Position numbers and translations under genes: made by a program. Source: Alphaproteobacteria bacterium (lineage in GTDB: Bacteria > Pseudomonadota > Alphaproteobacteria > CAAGCB01 > CAG-977). From it: a DNA stretch of 62,435 nucleotides. The DNA is taken from NCBI GenBank assembly GCA_024407875.1, contig JAKSVT010000009.1, positions 1-62,435 of the forward strand, given 5' to 3'. The first letter of the stretch is position 1. Each line of letters begins with the position of its first letter. Positions 18,687 through 27,493 of this stretch are shown here, piece by piece. The notes under the pieces were generated by a model that saw only the letters and a list, made by a program, of their open reading frames with translations, was not told the origin of the DNA and did not search any database.

Positions 18687-20156
18687 TTGCCTTTAGATAA
18701 ATCTAAAATATTTGATGTTGCCGATGACGATGACTTCGACATTAATCTGTTTGATGAAGTCGAACGTGAACAAGACGCTAAAGAAGAGCTTTTAGATGAA
18801 GAAAATAGATTAAAGCAATTGAATTATGCTTTAAGTCATGATGTTAATCGTCCAATGAGAAAAGAAAAAAGATTTTCTCAAATTGATGGTAAATACGTTT
18901 TATCAGAAGAAGCTAGAGCAGAACTAATTAGGTTAGAAAAAGAACGTCAAGAACAAATTAGGTTACAACAAGAAAGTTTCCCAGAAAGATGCAAAGAGTT
19001 TTTTAAAAAAGTAAAAAAGAAGATTATTTCTTTTATAGATTTATTTAAGAAAATAGTATTTGCTCCTTATAAGTTAGCAACAGATATCTTTTTTAGATTA
19101 AAATGGGGAAAGTTGCAGGATTATAATGGCGATAGAAGAAAAGTTGTAGATGGAAAAATTAATGAAAAAATAGATTTTTCTAAGAAAACTACATTTAAAA
19201 AACATCGTAGCAAACAGGTTCCTATTAAAAGAATTTCTGATGCCGTTTATAAATTTGAAGGTGAAGATAATAAAGAGCAAAATATAGTTGATGCACAAAT
19301 TGAAAATAGTATTAAAGAAAAAAAAGAAATAACCCCGGAATTAAAAAAACATATTAGATACTTAAGAGGACTAATTAAGAAGGAAGATAAAGTTGAAAAA
19401 GATGCTAATAAGGATCTTTCTCAAATTCAGTTAATATGGAAATCTGTTCAGGCAACAAAAGCTCAAGTTCAAGCGTCATCAATGCCGTATGTTGATAATT
19501 CAATTATGCAAAATCAGTATTATAATGCTGGAATGGCTTATAATTCAGGATATATTCAGCCTCAATATAATAATGAATTCGATGCTACAAGTAGAATGGC
19601 TCAAATTTATTCTCAATACGGGCAAAACAATATTGGCTATGGTGCTTTTAATCAAAATGTTTTAGCTATGAACGCAAATCCTCAACAACAACTCATTGTA
19701 AATCAACAAATTAATGGATTTGATAAGAAAAATATTTTTATAGCAAAAATGGATAAAAATAATATTTCAAATCAAATGATGAATGTATTAAATTTATGTG
19801 GTGTTGAATTGTTTGCTTTGAAGTATGTGTCATCACAAGAGCTCGATGATAATTTAACATTGCAAAAAATATTTGGTTTATACCTTTTTAATAGATGTGG
19901 TTTTATAGATTTTGATGAAAATGAAGTTATAAATTATATTAAGCGTCAAAATGTAAATGAAGAAACTTTTGAAGAGGCTTTAGATATAACAGTAAAACAA
20001 GAGCCTGAATTTGTTTCTCAATTTGTAAAGTCATTTATGCAGATAGTTTTTGGTTTAGGTTATGTTGAATCTTATAAACGATTCGCTTTGGCAGAAATGT
20101 TATATGCTTTAGAAAAAGAAGAAATTGAAATAAATTTAATGGGAATAAAAGTATAA
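18687..20156 (+). CDS. cytoplasmic charged protein with Q/N/Y-rich middle, unknown
   Basis: This 489-residue protein is not recognised. It probably starts with TTG at 18687, since no in-frame ATG occurs before the strongly acidic, conserved-looking N-terminus (DVADDDDFDINLFDEVE), and an AAAGG site lies about 9 bases upstream. Residues ~45-130 are charged and helical. A short hydrophobic/aromatic stretch (IDLFKKIVFAPYKLATDIFF, about 112-131) could touch a membrane. Residues ~265-350 are rich in Gln, Asn, Tyr and Met, a prion-like low-complexity segment. The last ~140 residues look globular and helical. It is translated right after the papain-fold gene, suggesting a partner or substrate. Confidence 0.7.
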   Translation: MPLDKSKIFDVADDDDFDINLFDEVEREQDAKEELLDEENRLKQLNYALSHDVNRPMRKEKRFSQIDGKYVLSEEARAELIRLEKERQEQIRLQQESFPERCKEFFKKVKKKIISFIDLFKKIVFAPYKLATDIFFRLKWGKLQDYNGDRRKVVDGKINEKIDFSKKTTFKKHRSKQVPIKRISDAVYKFEGEDNKEQNIVDAQIENSIKEKKEITPELKKHIRYLRGLIKKEDKVEKDANKDLSQIQLIWKSVQATKAQVQASSMPYVDNSIMQNQYYNAGMAYNSGYIQPQYNNEFDATSRMAQIYSQYGQNNIGYGAFNQNVLAMNANPQQQLIVNQQINGFDKKNIFIAKMDKNNISNQMMNVLNLCGVELFALKYVSSQELDDNLTLQKIFGLYLFNRCGFIDFDENEVINYIKRQNVNEETFEEALDITVKQEPEFVSQFVKSFMQIVFGLGYVESYKRFALAEMLYALEKEEIEINLMGIKV

Positions 20157-20346
20157 AAAAATTAAGCATTTATTTTTAATTTGCAGTTTTAAAATGCTAA
20201 GATTGAATTGCTAAAAAAACTCTTGAGAAAAATGATATTATATTATAATTATAGATACTAGTGATGAACTATGCGAAGTCTAGTAAAGCTCAAGATGCTA
20301 CAAAGTTTCGATTTTTGGTTCGTAATAAAGTAAAAGGATTAAACAA

Positions 20347-20763
20347 ATGCGTTTTTTATTTATGTTCTTAATAGCTTTAATGATTTATACACCTGTAAAT
20401 GCTGAAGAAACAAACGCTTTAGGTATGGAAGAAACTTTAGAAGCTGAATATAATCAAAAAGTCCTTTTAGTAAATGAAATGTTCCAAAAAAAGGTAGAAA
20501 AAATTCGTCAAAAGGATGTTTTGCCTGAAAGAATTAGAAATATGTTAATTAAGCAAGCTGATGAAATTCGTGCTGCTGATATTAATACATTAGAAGCTAA
20601 AAAATTGTTGAAATTACGTCATGCCAAAGAACGTGATGCAATGCGTGAAGAACTTCGTAAAGAAGCTCAAGAACGTGTAAAATGGATTTTGGAAAACGAA
20701 GAAGAATTCCAACAAGAAAAAGCAGAACGTAGTGCTAGTGAAGTTGAGCCTAGTGGAAAGTAA
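20347..20763 (+). CDS. small exported coiled-coil protein, unknown
   Basis: This 138-residue protein has a signal peptide (MRFLFMFLIALMIYTPVNA, cleavage near residue 19). The remainder is almost entirely charged helix (Glu, Lys, Arg and Ala heptads), so a periplasmic coiled coil is likely. No family is recognised. The ribosome site AAAGGA is followed by ATG. A possible promoter lies upstream (TTGAGA 20223-20228 and TATAAT 20244-20249, with a short 15-base spacer). Confidence 0.65.
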   Translation: MRFLFMFLIALMIYTPVNAEETNALGMEETLEAEYNQKVLLVNEMFQKKVEKIRQKDVLPERIRNMLIKQADEIRAADINTLEAKKLLKLRHAKERDAMREELRKEAQERVKWILENEEEFQQEKAERSASEVEPSGK

Positions 20764-20865
20764 TTTTTTACAAATTAATTTTTATAATTAATAAAATATC
20801 AATAAAACAAAACGTATAATCTTTAGTAAGAGTGTAAAAGTCTTTTTTAAAGAAAGCGTTTTGAT

Positions 20866-23073
20866 ATGTTTCAGTTTTTAGCAAAATATAAATTAGGAAC
20901 TAGGGTTTATGGCTGCTTTTTAGTGGCAGGTATATTTAGTGCTTTGGTTTGTTTTTTAGGAATGTTTTCTGTTGGCAGTGTTCAAAAGAATTATGCTAAT
21001 GCTGGTCAATCAATGGAAGTTGTTGGTCAATTCAATACATTTGAAATGAATTTAGTTCAAATGAACCAATCTTTGTTTTTCTTTAAAAATAAAGGCTCTG
21101 ATGCAGAGAAAAATCAATTATCTGATTCATATGAAAAATTAAAGGAAATATCAGAAGAAATTAAAGGTGGATTAGGTAAATTAAATAGATCAGAACAACA
21201 GTTGTCAAAACTGAATACGTTTATGAAAAAATATCAGGAACAATTTGATTCAATTTTTACGTTGTTCGATGATAGTGTAAAAGTTACAGATGAAATTGCT
21301 AGATATGCAAAAAGAGCTTCTGATAAATTAAAAGCAATGATTGATGAATCAACATTACCATCAGCATCAATGATGTTGTCAACATTATCTTCAGATTTAG
21401 ATAATGTATTAAGGAATGTTGATGCGATTTTTGATAAGAAAATTGAGAAAAAACAATTGTTGAATTCTTTAGTTGTTTTGAAAAAATCATTAAATAATTT
21501 AAAACAAGTAGAAATGATTAATACAAAGAATTTAAAGATTGTATCTGCTTCTATATATGCTTTAGATGATGAAATAAATAGAAAACTTAAAATTGATGAT
21601 GAATTGATGGTTAAAATCGATTTGTTAATCAAAGAATGTAAAAATGCTGTTGAATTAGTTCATAATTTGACAAAAGAATTAGCTGCTGAATCTAGCAATG
21701 TAATGGAAATAGCTGAAAAAGACAAAATAAGCTTGCAAAAACTTTTTGTTGGCTTGGCTGCTTTATCAGGTATTGTTGTTTTATTCTTGGCTTTTGCATC
21801 AGTTCATGGCTTTACATACCCATTATCTAAATTGGTTAATTGTGCTTTTGCTATAAGCAAAGGTGATAAAACAATTTTATTACCGTTTACAGAAAGAAAA
21901 GATGAAATAGGTATTTTGGCTAGAGCATTATCAGCAGTATTAGCTCGTATGAAGGGCAATTCCGATACAAATAATGAATTATCTGAAGTTCAATTTACAG
22001 AATTAGATACTAAAGAACCTTCGTTAAATGATGTTTATTTGCCATTAGGTGCAGCAAGTCTTGATACACCAGAAAGAATAGCATTGCCAATTATGAGAGA
22101 TGAAAATTCATCTGTATCTCAAACAAATAAAGAAGAACAAGGCGATGCTGTAGCTTATTTTGGCCAAGGTGTTGGAGTAGATACGGAAAGTCAATTGTTG
22201 CAAATGTTGACTTTGATTCAACAAATTAGTGATTCTGCAAATATTATGAGCGAAGAAACTAATAGAATGTTTAATAAGAGTGATGACGATATTAAACAAA
22301 TGGCTAAAAATTTTGGCCAGATACACTCTGATTTAGATCATGTTATTGAACAATTGTCGGTTCAAGCTATTTCTGTAATGAAAGAAAGAAATAAAGATTT
22401 GTTATCAACTTCACAAGGTATTCATGATTCAAATTTACAAATGGAACAAACAGTCCAAAGTATATTTGAAGAGGCTAAATATTCTGATGAAAATGTTGAT
22501 AAAACAGCTCAATTTGTAAGAGATTTGTTCGAATGGATTAATGGAACAGCTGAAGTTGTAAATAAACTTAAAAAACAGGCTGGTGATGTAAAAATTTTAG
22601 CGTTAAATGCATCTATTGAAGCTAATAAAGCTGGCGATTGTGCAAAAGCTTTTGGTGAAGTTGTTCATAATATTAGAAGCCAAACAGGAACATTTGAAAA
22701 ATCCGTTGTTGATGTCTTAGGTAAATTGAAAAATGTTCAACAAGGTGCATGTAGTTTTGGCTCATTATTAGAAAATGTATCTAGAGAAGCTAAAGCTAAT
22801 ATTCAATTTTCTCAAGATCTTATTGATGCTAATAAGAAACAAAGAATTGAGGTTGAGCAAGTTGTAAATTTAGCACAAGATTTAGGTGATAAATTAACTG
22901 TTCTACAAGAACAACAACAAATTATATTACCTGCTGTAAATAATGTTGCAGATTTAACATTACATACAAAAGACTTTCTAAGCCCATTAAAGAAACAAGT
23001 TGAATTATCAAGAAAGAGCATCAAAGATTATTTGTCAAAAATGCCTGTGTATGAAGAACAGCATATCGAGTAA
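20866..23073 (+). CDS. methyl-accepting chemotaxis-like membrane receptor
   Basis: This 735-residue protein has chemoreceptor architecture. A first membrane span lies near residues 15-38, a helical periplasmic sensor domain of about 250 residues follows, then a second span near 293-315, a HAMP linker (about 318-370) and a long cytoplasmic helical region. The signalling tip is only partly conserved: ILALNASIEANKAGD stands where classical receptors have LALNAxIEAARAGE, and the following segment FGEVVHNIRSQ replaces GFAVVAxEVRxLA. It may still contact CheA/CheW, or work as a specialised receptor. No che genes are in the window. The start codon follows a modest ribosome site (AAAG). Confidence 0.8.
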   Translation: MFQFLAKYKLGTRVYGCFLVAGIFSALVCFLGMFSVGSVQKNYANAGQSMEVVGQFNTFEMNLVQMNQSLFFFKNKGSDAEKNQLSDSYEKLKEISEEIKGGLGKLNRSEQQLSKLNTFMKKYQEQFDSIFTLFDDSVKVTDEIARYAKRASDKLKAMIDESTLPSASMMLSTLSSDLDNVLRNVDAIFDKKIEKKQLLNSLVVLKKSLNNLKQVEMINTKNLKIVSASIYALDDEINRKLKIDDELMVKIDLLIKECKNAVELVHNLTKELAAESSNVMEIAEKDKISLQKLFVGLAALSGIVVLFLAFASVHGFTYPLSKLVNCAFAISKGDKTILLPFTERKDEIGILARALSAVLARMKGNSDTNNELSEVQFTELDTKEPSLNDVYLPLGAASLDTPERIALPIMRDENSSVSQTNKEEQGDAVAYFGQGVGVDTESQLLQMLTLIQQISDSANIMSEETNRMFNKSDDDIKQMAKNFGQIHSDLDHVIEQLSVQAISVMKERNKDLLSTSQGIHDSNLQMEQTVQSIFEEAKYSDENVDKTAQFVRDLFEWINGTAEVVNKLKKQAGDVKILALNASIEANKAGDCAKAFGEVVHNIRSQTGTFEKSVVDVLGKLKNVQQGACSFGSLLENVSREAKANIQFSQDLIDANKKQRIEVEQVVNLAQDLGDKLTVLQEQQQIILPAVNNVADLTLHTKDFLSPLKKQVELSRKSIKDYLSKMPVYEEQHIE

Positions 23074-23111
23074 TTGTTGTATCTTAAAAAGCAATATTTT
23101 TAAATATTAGG

Positions 23112-23747
23112 ATGATAAATTTGGATAAAGAGTGTGTTATTTGGGATATTGATGGAACATTGCTCGATACTACAGAAGGAATAATTTCTTCTGTTAAGTA
23201 CATTATTGAAACTTTAAAATTGACAAGATTGTCAGATGATGAGCTGTTAGGCTTTGTAGGGCCTAAAATGCATGATTCATTAAATCAATATTTTGGATTA
23301 ACAGGTGAAAGATTACAAAATGCAGTAGATTTATTTAGGGATAGGTATAAATCAAAAGATCTTTTTAAAGCCAAAATGTATAGTAAAATTTTAGATGTTT
23401 TTGAAGAATTGAAACGAAATAATTTTCGTATGGCTATTGCAACAAATAAACGTGAAGATTACGCTATTAAGCTTTGTCAATATTTTGGGCTTGATAAATA
23501 TGTTGAATTTATTCATGGTACTGACAATTTTAATAAGTTAAAGAAATCTGAATTAATTCAAAAATGTATTGAAGAGCTGAAAGTTGATAAAGAAAAAATA
23601 GTTTATATTGGTGATACGCAAAGTGATAAAATAGCATCAGAAAATGTAGGTATAGATTTTATTGGCGTGAACTATGGCTATGGATTTAAAAATAACAAAG
23701 AATGTTTGAATTCGCCAATAGAGATTTTAGAGAAATTATTTAATTGA
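23112..23747 (+). CDS. HAD-superfamily phosphatase, phosphoglycolate-phosphatase-like
   Basis: This 211-residue protein has the HAD motifs in order. Motif I is DIDGTLLDTTEG with the nucleophile Asp. Then come a helical cap, motif II in MAIATNKRED, a Lys in the KKSEL region (motif III), and motif IV in VYIGDTQSDKIAS. The cap and length are those of Gph/PgmB-like enzymes. The substrate is unknown; 2-phosphoglycolate, pyrophosphate or a sugar phosphate are possibilities. The TTGxATAAA-type start ATG at 23112 fits. It lies 38 bases after the receptor gene. Confidence 0.82.
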   Translation: MINLDKECVIWDIDGTLLDTTEGIISSVKYIIETLKLTRLSDDELLGFVGPKMHDSLNQYFGLTGERLQNAVDLFRDRYKSKDLFKAKMYSKILDVFEELKRNNFRMAIATNKREDYAIKLCQYFGLDKYVEFIHGTDNFNKLKKSELIQKCIEELKVDKEKIVYIGDTQSDKIASENVGIDFIGVNYGYGFKNNKECLNSPIEILEKLFN

Positions 23748-23771
23748 AATTTCTAATTTTCTAAAAGTTTT

Positions 23772-24239
23772 TTATTTGATGACGTAAATCATTTTATCAT
23801 TTGGTTCAATATTAAATTTTTTAGCCATATTAGCTTTAAGTTCAACTACATATTTAATTTTATTAATTGAAACGATATGATCTAAAGAGAAAGGTGTTGT
23901 ATTTGTTATAATTTCAGTTACAATTCCTTGTTCATTAAAAAAAATCATATCAAGAGAAGTGGGTGTATTTTTCATCCACATAGAAGCTATTCTAGGAATT
24001 CCATAATTAAATAGCATACCACTTTCATCAGTTAAATCTGTTCTGAACATAAGTCCTCTTTGCATTTGAGGAATAGTGTGAGCATATTCCAAATTAAGAG
24101 TTAGATATTGATCGTTAGATCCTTGTTTATAAAAAAGAACTTCAGCTTTATCAAATGAGATAATCTCTTGTTCTTTTTTGCTTTTACAAGAGGTAATAAT
24201 TGGTAATATTAATAATAAGAAAAATAATATTTTTTTCAT
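23772..24239 (-). CDS. DUF192-family lipoprotein
   Basis: This 155-residue protein carries a lipoprotein signal (MKKILFFLLLILPIITSC, modified Cys at residue 18) followed by a DUF192 domain. The domain shows TIPQMQRGLMFR, the MLFNYGIPRIASMWMKNT block and the SLDMIFFNEQGIVTEI strand, with late VVELKANMAKKFNI. DUF192 proteins are small and of unknown function, often periplasmic in Proteobacteria. It is the third gene of a tight minus-strand unit with ldhA and a metallo-hydrolase (9- and 14-base gaps). Confidence 0.85.
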   Translation of the reverse strand: MKKILFFLLLILPIITSCKSKKEQEIISFDKAEVLFYKQGSNDQYLTLNLEYAHTIPQMQRGLMFRTDLTDESGMLFNYGIPRIASMWMKNTPTSLDMIFFNEQGIVTEIITNTTPFSLDHIVSINKIKYVVELKANMAKKFNIEPNDKMIYVIK

Positions 24240-24248
24240 TTTGTCCTC

Positions 24249-24857
24249 TTATTTATAACGAGATTTTTCTCTTCCTATCGTTGTTTTTGGACCATGCCCT
24301 GTATAGACTTCAATATCTTCATTAAGACTTTTAAATAAATTATTTATAGAGTTTTGTAATTCATTATAATTGCCCCCAGGAAGGTCTGTTCTTCCTTGAC
24401 CAGCGTAAAACAAAGTATCTCCTGAAAATAATATTCCATTAATTAAATAACACACACTACCTGGCGTATGGCCTGGTGTATGGATGATTTTAATATCAAA
24501 TCCATCAAAAGATAAATTACCTTTTTCATCTATTGTTTTATCAATGCTAGGAATTTCAATTGGAGGTAATCCAAATACTTTTAAATATTCATTAGCTTCA
24601 TTTACTAAAGAAGCATCATTTTTATGAATAATAGTTGTTGTTTTTACTTCTTTTTGTAAATCAGCTAAACCTAAAATGTGATCGAAGTGTCCATGAGTTA
24701 ACAAAATGTATTTTAAATTAACTTTTTTACTTTTTAGAAAAGCTAAAATAGCATCTGCATCGGTGCAATCTATTAAAATTGCCTCATTTGTATCTTCATT
24801 TGTTAAAACATAATTATTGTTTCCAATAGGACCTAATTCAAAACATTTTAAATTCAT
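24249..24857 (-). CDS. metallo-beta-lactamase-fold hydrolase, glyoxalase II-like
   Basis: This 202-residue protein carries the metal-binding signature THGHFDHILG (HxHxDH), HTPGHTPGSVCYL with the third His, FSGDTLFYAGQGRTDLPGG with the bridging Asp, and a late YTGHGPKTTIG with the final His. The short form (about 200 residues) is the YcbL/glyoxalase II-like type that hydrolyses S-lactoyl-glutathione or related thioesters. Its position next to ldhA fits a link to lactate or methylglyoxal metabolism, but the substrate is not shown. Confidence 0.88.
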   Translation of the reverse strand: MNLKCFELGPIGNNNYVLTNEDTNEAILIDCTDADAILAFLKSKKVNLKYILLTHGHFDHILGLADLQKEVKTTTIIHKNDASLVNEANEYLKVFGLPPIEIPSIDKTIDEKGNLSFDGFDIKIIHTPGHTPGSVCYLINGILFSGDTLFYAGQGRTDLPGGNYNELQNSINNLFKSLNEDIEVYTGHGPKTTIGREKSRYK

Positions 24858-24871
24858 GATAAACCCTTTAT

Positions 24872-25900
24872 TTAAAAACAGCGTTCTTGTCTTTTACGTT
24901 TGCATTGATCTTGAAGGCCACATTGGTAACAAATCTCATTATCATTAAATCCATTTGATAAATAAGTTATTAGATTTTCAGAAGTTGTTTGAGCTATGTT
25001 TGACAAAGCTTCATTTGTTAAAAATGCTTGATGCGATGTTATAATTACGTTAGGCATTGATAACAAACGGGCTAAAGTATCATCATTTAAAATATGACCG
25101 GAATAATCTCTAAAGAACAAATCACCTTCTTCTTCGTAGACATCCATACATGCAGCTCCAACTTTGCGAGCTTTTAAAGCGTCAACTAATGCATCAGCAT
25201 CAAATAAAGCTCCTCTAGAGGTGTTAATAAGAACAACTTGATTTTTCATTTTTGACAAGTTTTCTTTGTTTACCATATGATAAGTTTCTTCGTTTAAAGG
25301 ACAATGGAAAGAGATAATATCGCTTTTTGCGAAAAGTTCATCTAAAGAAACGTAGTTAATATCGGAACTTGAATGGAATTTGTCATAAGCTAAAACGTTC
25401 ATTCCAAATCCTTTACAAATATCGATAAATATTCTTCCTATTTTCCCTGTTCCAACAACGCCAATCGTTTTTCCGTGTAAGTCAAAACCAACTAAACCTG
25501 ATAAAGAGAAGTTATAATCTCTTGTTCTATTAAAAGCTTTATGTATTCTTCTAATTGATGTAAGTAATAAAGCCATAGCGTGTTCTGCGACAGCATAAGG
25601 TGAATAAGCAGGAACTCTTACAACGTGGATTTTTTTATAAGCATATTTTATGTCAACATTATTAAATCCTGCACATCTTAAAGCAATAAGTTTACATCCG
25701 TATTCTACAAGTTTATCGATAACTTTTGCATTTACTGTATCGTTTACAAATACACAAACAGCATCAAAACCTTTTGCTAGTTCAACAGTATCTTCATTTA
25801 ATTTTGTTTCAAAATAAGTGAATTCTAAATTGTTTTTATTATTAAAATTATCAAAAGAATTAATGTCGTATTCTTTAGTATCAAAAAATGCAACTTTCAT
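24872..25900 (-). CDS. ldhA: fermentative D-lactate dehydrogenase
   Basis: This NAD-dependent enzyme reduces pyruvate to D-lactate. The 342-residue protein is a D-2-hydroxyacid dehydrogenase: RCAGFNNVDI near residue 75, the AVAEHAMALLL segment, the Rossmann motif GVVGTGKIGR, INTSRGALFD with the catalytic Arg, AACMDVYEEEGDLFF with the conserved Glu, and ITSHQAFLTNEAL with the catalytic His. The E-E-G-D-L-F-F segment is typical of LdhA. The C-terminus adds an unusual tail with four Cys (CYQCGLQDQC then CF). The ribosome site AGGAGGA is strong. First gene of a three-gene unit. Confidence 0.93.
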   Translation of the reverse strand: MKVAFFDTKEYDINSFDNFNNKNNLEFTYFETKLNEDTVELAKGFDAVCVFVNDTVNAKVIDKLVEYGCKLIALRCAGFNNVDIKYAYKKIHVVRVPAYSPYAVAEHAMALLLTSIRRIHKAFNRTRDYNFSLSGLVGFDLHGKTIGVVGTGKIGRIFIDICKGFGMNVLAYDKFHSSSDINYVSLDELFAKSDIISFHCPLNEETYHMVNKENLSKMKNQVVLINTSRGALFDADALVDALKARKVGAACMDVYEEEGDLFFRDYSGHILNDDTLARLLSMPNVIITSHQAFLTNEALSNIAQTTSENLITYLSNGFNDNEICYQCGLQDQCKRKRQERCF

Positions 25901-25929
25901 AATTATGTCCTCCTCATATTTTATTGTTA

Positions 25930-26178
25930 TTATTTTTGTTCTTTGTTTGTATTATTTTGCTTAGTAATTTCAATTTTTGGGCTTGAAACTTCCTTATGCT
26001 TAACTTTTAAAGCACTAGCAATTTTAGCTTTTCTTTCATCACTTAAAAGGTGAGGTATTTTATCTCTATTACAAATTACATAGCCTAAAACAAACATTGC
26101 TACTACTATCAAAACTCCTTGTACGACAATAAGAGTTTTTAAAAATAAAGTGTTTGTAAGTAATTTTTTTATGTTCAT
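25930..26178 (-). CDS. 82-residue single-span membrane protein, unknown
   Basis: This small protein has a hydrophobic span at about residues 17-37 (IVVQGVLIVVAMFVLGYVI) after a short basic head, and a charged Lys-rich tail with Asn/Lys at the end. It sits divergent to rluD, the place where many Alphaproteobacteria carry a small membrane protein of unknown function. No clear ribosome site is visible ahead of ATG at 26178. The reading frame and topology are nevertheless sensible. Confidence 0.6.
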   Translation of the reverse strand: MNIKKLLTNTLFLKTLIVVQGVLIVVAMFVLGYVICNRDKIPHLLSDERKAKIASALKVKHKEVSSPKIEITKQNNTNKEQK

Positions 26179-26230
26179 ATTTTTATCAATTTTGTATATT
26201 TTAGAAAAATATTATTCATATAGAGGTATA

Positions 26231-27202
26231 ATGATGGATTTTAAGGATATTCGCAAGGAAAATTTATTAAAAACAGAGCCTGTACCATCAGAAAAAACAG
26301 GAGTTCGTGTTGATAAATGGCTTTCTGAAATAACAGACTTTTCAAGAAGTAGAATTTCATCATTAATTGATAGTGAGAATGTCTTTTATGAAAACGGAGA
26401 TCTTTTAAAAAGTAGTGATAAAAAAGTTGTAACTGGCGATTCTTTTCTTATCAATGTTCCTGAACCAGTACCAGCAGTTCCTGTTGCACAAGATTTACCA
26501 TTAGAAGTTGTTTATGAAGATGATGATATTTTAGTTATAAATAAAGCCGCTGGTATGGTTGTACATCCTGCATGTGGCAATTATGAAGGTACTCTTGTTA
26601 ATGCATTGCTTGCATATTGTAAAGATTCATTGTCGGGAATAGGTGGGGTAATTAGACCAGGCATTGTTCATAGATTGGATAAAGATACAAGTGGATTAAT
26701 GGTTGTTGCAAAAAATGATTTAGCTCATCAAAAATTATCAGAACAATTTTCTGTACATAGTTTAGATCGTTGTTATTTGGCTATTGTTTGGGGCGTTTTG
26801 AACCCGCCAAATGGAATAGTTGATAATTTTATTGGTAGAAATCCAAATGATCGTAAAAAAATGGCCGTTGTACAAAATGGCGGTAAGCATGCAGTTACAC
26901 ATTATAAACTAATTAAAGTGCTTTATAATGGAGCAGCATCTTTAGTTGAATGTTCTTTAAAAACAGGAAGAACACATCAAGTAAGAGTGCATATGACAAG
27001 TATTGGACATCCATTAATTGGAGATGCTACTTATGGAAGATCTCCAAGAGGAGAAAATAAAAACGAATCGATTAAAAAATTAAAAGCTTTTCCAAGACAG
27101 GCTTTACATTCATATAAGATAAGATTTATACATCCGATTACTAATAAAGAAATGTTTTTTGAGATACCTTTACCAAAAGATATGAATGATATAGTAAAGT
27201 AA
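26231..27202 (+). CDS. rluD: 23S rRNA pseudouridine synthase, RluD family
   Basis: This enzyme converts specific uridines of 23S rRNA to pseudouridine. The 323-residue protein has an N-terminal S4 RNA-binding domain (RVDKWLSEITDFSRSRISSLI), the strand VVYEDDDILVINKAAGMVVHPA, and the catalytic motif GIVHRLDKDTSGLMVVAK with the essential Asp. The RTHQVRVHM segment and the C-terminal GDATYG close the fold. The reading frame is open further upstream (26150), but ATG at 26231, preceded by AGAGG, matches the family length. RluD acts on helix 69; RluC-type specificity cannot be excluded. Confidence 0.92.
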   Translation: MMDFKDIRKENLLKTEPVPSEKTGVRVDKWLSEITDFSRSRISSLIDSENVFYENGDLLKSSDKKVVTGDSFLINVPEPVPAVPVAQDLPLEVVYEDDDILVINKAAGMVVHPACGNYEGTLVNALLAYCKDSLSGIGGVIRPGIVHRLDKDTSGLMVVAKNDLAHQKLSEQFSVHSLDRCYLAIVWGVLNPPNGIVDNFIGRNPNDRKKMAVVQNGGKHAVTHYKLIKVLYNGAASLVECSLKTGRTHQVRVHMTSIGHPLIGDATYGRSPRGENKNESIKKLKAFPRQALHSYKIRFIHPITNKEMFFEIPLPKDMNDIVK

Positions 27203-27205
27203 AAA

Positions 27206-27237
27206 TAAAACCCGCAATATGCGGGCTTATTTTTTTA
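27206..27237. terminator. bidirectional terminator between rluD and rpmJ
   Basis: CCCGCA (27211-27216) and TGCGGG (27220-27225) form a compact GC hairpin with a 3-base loop. A T run follows on the plus strand (27228-27236) and an A run precedes (27200-27210), so both converging genes can use it. Confidence 0.9.
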
Positions 27238-27257
27238 CACTATTGAAAAACCAAGAA

Positions 27258-27383
27258 TTAGCCTTGACGAGCCTTCATACGTGGGTTTTTCTTATTAATA
27301 ATGTATACACGTCCTTTTCTGCGTACGATTTTGCAATCTTTATCGCGCAATTTTGCGGACTTAAGGGAATTACGAACTTTCAT
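27258..27383 (-). CDS. rpmJ: 50S ribosomal protein L36
   Basis: The 41-residue minus-strand product begins [15 protein letters not shown] and ends NPRMKARQG. This is the longer proteobacterial L36 variant, in which the zinc-binding Cys set is reduced to one Cys. It is a small basic protein of the large ribosomal subunit. The frame is open upstream, but MKV is the family start and a GGAT site lies just ahead of it. Confidence 0.95.
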   Translation of the reverse strand: MKVRNSLKSAKLRDKDCKIVRRKGRVYIINKKNPRMKARQG

Positions 27384-27493
27384 AACACTCATCCTTATAA
27401 TAAAAAAAACTTTTAGAAGTTTAATGACAATACAAATAAAATAGGTTATTGTCAATACCATAAAATAAATTCTGGAAAGAAAAGGGCTTTTTT

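Noticed and set aside
27219-27416. 65-codon open frame on the plus strand over rpmJ
   Set aside because: It is the opposite-strand shadow of ribosomal protein L36, which is certain.
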